Source: Clostridiales bacterium (GTDB lineage Bacteria > Bacillota > Clostridia > Oscillospirales > Oscillospiraceae). From it: a stretch of DNA of 37,775 nucleotides. Location: NCBI GenBank assembly GCA_020860575.1, contig JAJBUB010000031.1:1-37775 (forward strand). Direction: 5' to 3'. This document shows positions 35,694 through 37,775 of the stretch, piece after piece. The translations under genes were made by a program, and so were the position numbers. Numbering within the stretch: position 1 is the first letter of the stretch; the number at the start of each line of letters is the position of its first letter. The notes below the pieces were generated by a model. The model worked only from the letters and a program-made list of their open reading frames with translations. It was not told the DNA's origin and made no database searches.

Positions 35694-35870
35694 ATGAATG
35701 TCCCGGCAGCACCGTTCCGGAATTTGGATTTATCACTGCGGGCGGTCGGGATGCTGGGCAGGATGTATGCCCTGTCAGATAAAGATGGAGGCATGACGGA
35801 CTATGATTTATGTGCAGCCTGTCACCTCGATATCGAAAGTGTTTCCGAGAAATCCCCAAGAAGCTCCCTT
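35694..35870 (+). pseudogene. Truncated replication-type helix-turn-helix protein (N-terminal fragment)
   Basis: About 59 codons resembling the HTH head of replication/DNA-binding proteins of mobile elements: VPAAPFRNLDLSLRAVGMLGRMYAL, then TDYDLCAACHLDIESV and SPRSSLK. After the Lys codon near 35870 the homology stops; the open frame continues to 35987, but there it reads antisense MATE sequence. The ATG at 35694 has a weak RBS (GAGG 9 nt away). Confidence 0.5.
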
Positions 35871-36013
35871 AAGCATTATGGCATCCGAAGCACTTACCAC
35901 GGCGAGCATGAACTGCTGCAGCGCTATGGGCATCACAAGCGATGCGAGCTTCTGATTAAATTCCTGATCTTCAAATACCGCAAATAATTTCCGCAATGTT
36001 TCTTTCTCCATGT
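35871..36013 (-). pseudogene. MATE-family efflux transporter, N-terminal fragment
   Basis: The first about 47 residues of a MATE transporter (MEKETLRKLFAVFEDQ, LASLVMPIALQQFMLAVVSASDAIML) from ATG 36011-36013. Homology breaks at about 35870, where the frame runs into the HTH fragment and stops at 35808. Weak RBS (GGGG 6-9 nt upstream). The remaining about 400 residues are missing. Confidence 0.7.
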
Positions 36014-36116
36014 TGACCCCTGCCGGTTTCTTTGTATAATTATATAGGAACCAATTAGGTAACACTTTCATAATTTCGCAAAATAATAAAACAATATCGT
36101 TGAATTTAGGTAACAG

Positions 36117-36253
36117 TTCGGAACAGCATCGAAATGAAAAGTCACTGGACGTCTACACTTCGTCTCGGTCGGTCCTGAACGCGTGCCACTGGCACGCAGG
36201 ACCGCTTAGCAACGACCGAAACGGAGCGTAGACCTGCGGCCTGCTGTTCTGAA
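36117..36253. repeat. 137-bp nested palindrome
   Basis: Outer arms TTCGGAACAGCA (36117-36128) and TGCTGTTCTGAA (36242-36253). Middle arms of 21 nt (36151-36171 and 36213-36233) pair with 4 mismatches or wobbles. Inner GTCCTG/CAGGAC and a tip GCGTGCCA-C-TGGCACGC (36181-36197). No ORF. It is either a palindromic transposable repeat or a structured RNA upstream of the AraC gene. Confidence 0.7.
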
Positions 36254-36291
36254 TAATTACATATCAGAATTATATATTAGAAAGGAAAAAC

Positions 36292-37176
36292 ATGGTACGA
36301 GTAGACATCCGGAAGGACGGAGCAGAAAATGTAAAATATGATTATGACGGCTATTTTGCGTATGTGCGCAGAGGTCTGCTGTCATCTTATCCCGGGTTTG
36401 CGGCTGACAGCCACTGGCATGACGACCTGGAGTTTATATCTGTTCTATCAGGCGATATGCATTACAATGTCAATGGCGAAATTGTACATCTCGGCGCAGG
36501 ACAGGGAATATGGGTAAATGCCAGACAGCTTCATTACGGCTTTTCACCGGAGCATACGGAGTGCGATTTTTACTGTGTGCTGCTGCACCCCACGCTTCTT
36601 TGCGCTTCACAGCAGATAGACCGCGACTTTATTTCACCGATCGTCTCGGATGAGTCCCTTCCTTATATCCTGCTTGATAGTCAAACTCTCTGGCAGGAAC
36701 AGATACTGGAAGCGATCCAGTTCATTTATGAATGCCGGGAATCCCCTTTTGCGCCGCTGCACATCCAGAGTCTGTTCTACCAGATCTGGGGACTGATGAG
36801 TGAAAACGTTCAAAATGTCAAAAGGAAAACTGGCGTAAACGACCGCCGCCTGTCCATCCTGAAAGATATGCTGTCTTACATTCAGGACAACTGCAACAGC
36901 AAGGTGACGCTCAATGACATTGCGGCTGCGGGAAATGTAAGCAGCAGTACCTGTCTTGCAATATTTAAGAAATATCTGCGGGATACACCGGCAAATTATC
37001 TGATCAGGTACCGGCTGAAAAAAGCAATGGAATTATTGCAAAAAAGCGATCTTTCCATTACGGAGATTGCGTTTGATACAGGGTTCAGAGGAGCAAGCTA
37101 TTTTGCGGAGGCATTCAGAAAGAACTGCGGCTGCTCGCCGAGCGAGTACCGGGCAAAGAATCAACCCAAAGCGTAA
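36292..37176 (+). CDS. AraC-family transcriptional regulator with cupin sensor domain
   Basis: 294 aa. N-terminal AraC-type cupin (about 25-110: HWHDDLEFISVLSGDMHYNVNGEIVHLGAGQGIWVNARQLH). C-terminal double helix-turn-helix (about 195-290: VTLNDIAAAGNVSSSTCLAIFKKYL, then ITEIAFDTGFRGASYFAEAFRKNCGCSPSEYR). Probably a ligand-responsive activator. ATG at 36292 with AAAGGA 7 nt upstream. It stands between a MATE remnant and a CMD-cupin gene, possibly their regulator. Composition is AT-richer than the chromosomal part. Confidence 0.93.
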   Translation: MVRVDIRKDGAENVKYDYDGYFAYVRRGLLSSYPGFAADSHWHDDLEFISVLSGDMHYNVNGEIVHLGAGQGIWVNARQLHYGFSPEHTECDFYCVLLHPTLLCASQQIDRDFISPIVSDESLPYILLDSQTLWQEQILEAIQFIYECRESPFAPLHIQSLFYQIWGLMSENVQNVKRKTGVNDRRLSILKDMLSYIQDNCNSKVTLNDIAAAGNVSSSTCLAIFKKYLRDTPANYLIRYRLKKAMELLQKSDLSITEIAFDTGFRGASYFAEAFRKNCGCSPSEYRAKNQPKA

Positions 37177-37179
37177 AAA

Positions 37180-37217
37180 ATACCAGTCTGCGGCTTAAGT
37201 ATTGCGCAGACTGATAT
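37180..37217. terminator. Bidirectional terminator between AraC and CMD-cupin
   Basis: CAGTCTGCG (37184-37192)/CGCAGACTG (37205-37213), with AAAAAA on the left side and TATTTT on the right, serving both converging genes. Confidence 0.8.
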
Positions 37218-37242
37218 TTTCTGCTTATCGCATTCATCAGCA

Positions 37243-37775
37243 CTACTTCAGTTTTTCATATACATCATCTGTAACAGCTTCCAGCCACTCATTAGAACCA
37301 TTTTCTCCTGGTACCTCGACCGCCAGATGAGAGAACCAGCTGTCAGGTGCAGCGCCGTGCCAGTGCTTCACGCCAACCGGAATGTTGATGCAGTCGCCTG
37401 GTTTCATTTCCACCGCGTCCTTGCCCCACTCCTGGTAGTATCCACGCCCGGCCACACAAATTAAAATCTGTCCGCCGCCCTTGTCTGCGTGATGGATATG
37501 CCAGTTGTTGCGGCAGCCCGGCTCAAAGGTCACATTGAAAATGCCAACCTGACTTGTAGATACAGGAGCGAGATAGCTCTGGCCGATAAAATACTGCGCA
37601 AAAGCGTCATTTGGCTCGCCGATGGGGAAGACCATTTCCGACGCATGGGCCGCTTTAGCATTGTCAGCAGAAGCACCTTCCATGCTGTCCGCATATACCT
37701 CTTTCGCCATGCGGAAAGCCGCCCATGCATTCGGCCAGCCTGCATAAAATGCCGCATGTGTCAGAATTTCTGCCA
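37243..37775 (-). CDS. CMD-cupin fusion protein, copy 2 (partial, runs off window)
   Basis: At least 176 codons; the frame is open to the window edge (reading AEILTHAAFYAGWPNAWAAFRMAKEV), so the N-terminal CMD part lies outside. The cupin (FEPGCRNNWHIHHADKGGGQIL, PGDCINIPVGVKHWHG) is roughly 90% identical by eye to copy 1 over about 108 residues, but with AT-richer codons. That points to an orthologous gene from another lineage rather than a recent duplication. Internal ATG at 37710 is not the start. Confidence 0.9.
   Translation of the reverse strand, partial: AEILTHAAFYAGWPNAWAAFRMAKEVYADSMEGASADNAKAAHASEMVFPIGEPNDAFAQYFIGQSYLAPVSTSQVGIFNVTFEPGCRNNWHIHHADKGGGQILICVAGRGYYQEWGKDAVEMKPGDCINIPVGVKHWHGAAPDSWFSHLAVEVPGENGSNEWLEAVTDDVYEKLK

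Overview
The window looks like chromosome of a GC-rich gut Firmicute of the Clostridia, probably an Oscillospiraceae/Flavonifractor-like lineage. The reasons are Gram-positive RBSs (AGGAGG type), T-box leaders ahead of aminoacyl-tRNA synthetases, an anaerobe's flavodiiron protein and rubrerythrin, CASDH/CASDC polyamine genes, and dispersed hairpin repeats sharing a CTTGGCTCCCTC core. The species is an inference from style and gene content, not from a database search.

Layout. 1-2150: thiI and an HD hydrolase (minus strand), with a repeat end at the left edge. 2153-3468: a monocistronic DUF3048 lipoprotein gene with clear promoter and terminator. 3543-10299: a six-gene minus-strand polyamine operon, speA-speE-speB-carboxynorspermidine synthase-nspC-greA, with two promoters and a leader ending in an intrinsic terminator directly before speA. 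10317-12423: thrS under a T-box. 12477-15981: a large two-domain GT2/CDP-glycerol transferase gene. 15990-16284: a small orphan gene. 16394-20450: a T-box leader, then an acyltransferase gene and alaS. 20470-22236: an orphan GHKL histidine kinase and a HIT protein. 22259-22480: a repeat element. 22509-24847: a NUDIX hydrolase and recQ, divergent from a PRC-barrel gene. 25227-27728: fprA, and a pdxT-like/YgjP pair. 27842-28838: rubrerythrin and a Dabb protein. 28860-30782: an acyl-CoA synthetase.

From about 31500 rightward the DNA changes: lower GC, many hairpins and mobile-element genes. A carboxymuconolactone decarboxylase-cupin gene (30814-31491) is cut at its 5' end at about 31500. Beyond the cut lie TnpV, an XRE repressor facing a divergent promoter with paired operator-like palindromes, a 27-codon ORF, a structured leader, TnpW and a large serine recombinase: a Tn4451/TnpX-like cargo. 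The right side ends in a fused pair of gene fragments (a replication-type HTH head and a MATE transporter head, joined near 35870). There follow a 137-bp nested palindrome, an AraC regulator and a second, near-identical CMD-cupin gene that runs off the window.

The genes work together most clearly in the polyamine operon: arginine to agmatine to putrescine (SpeA, SpeB), then two parallel ways to spermidine (SpeE, or CASDH plus CASDC). The strongest candidates for undescribed regulation are the speA leader, the interlocked inverted repeats before rubrerythrin, the T-box shared by an acyltransferase and alaS, and the structured non-coding parts of the mobile element.
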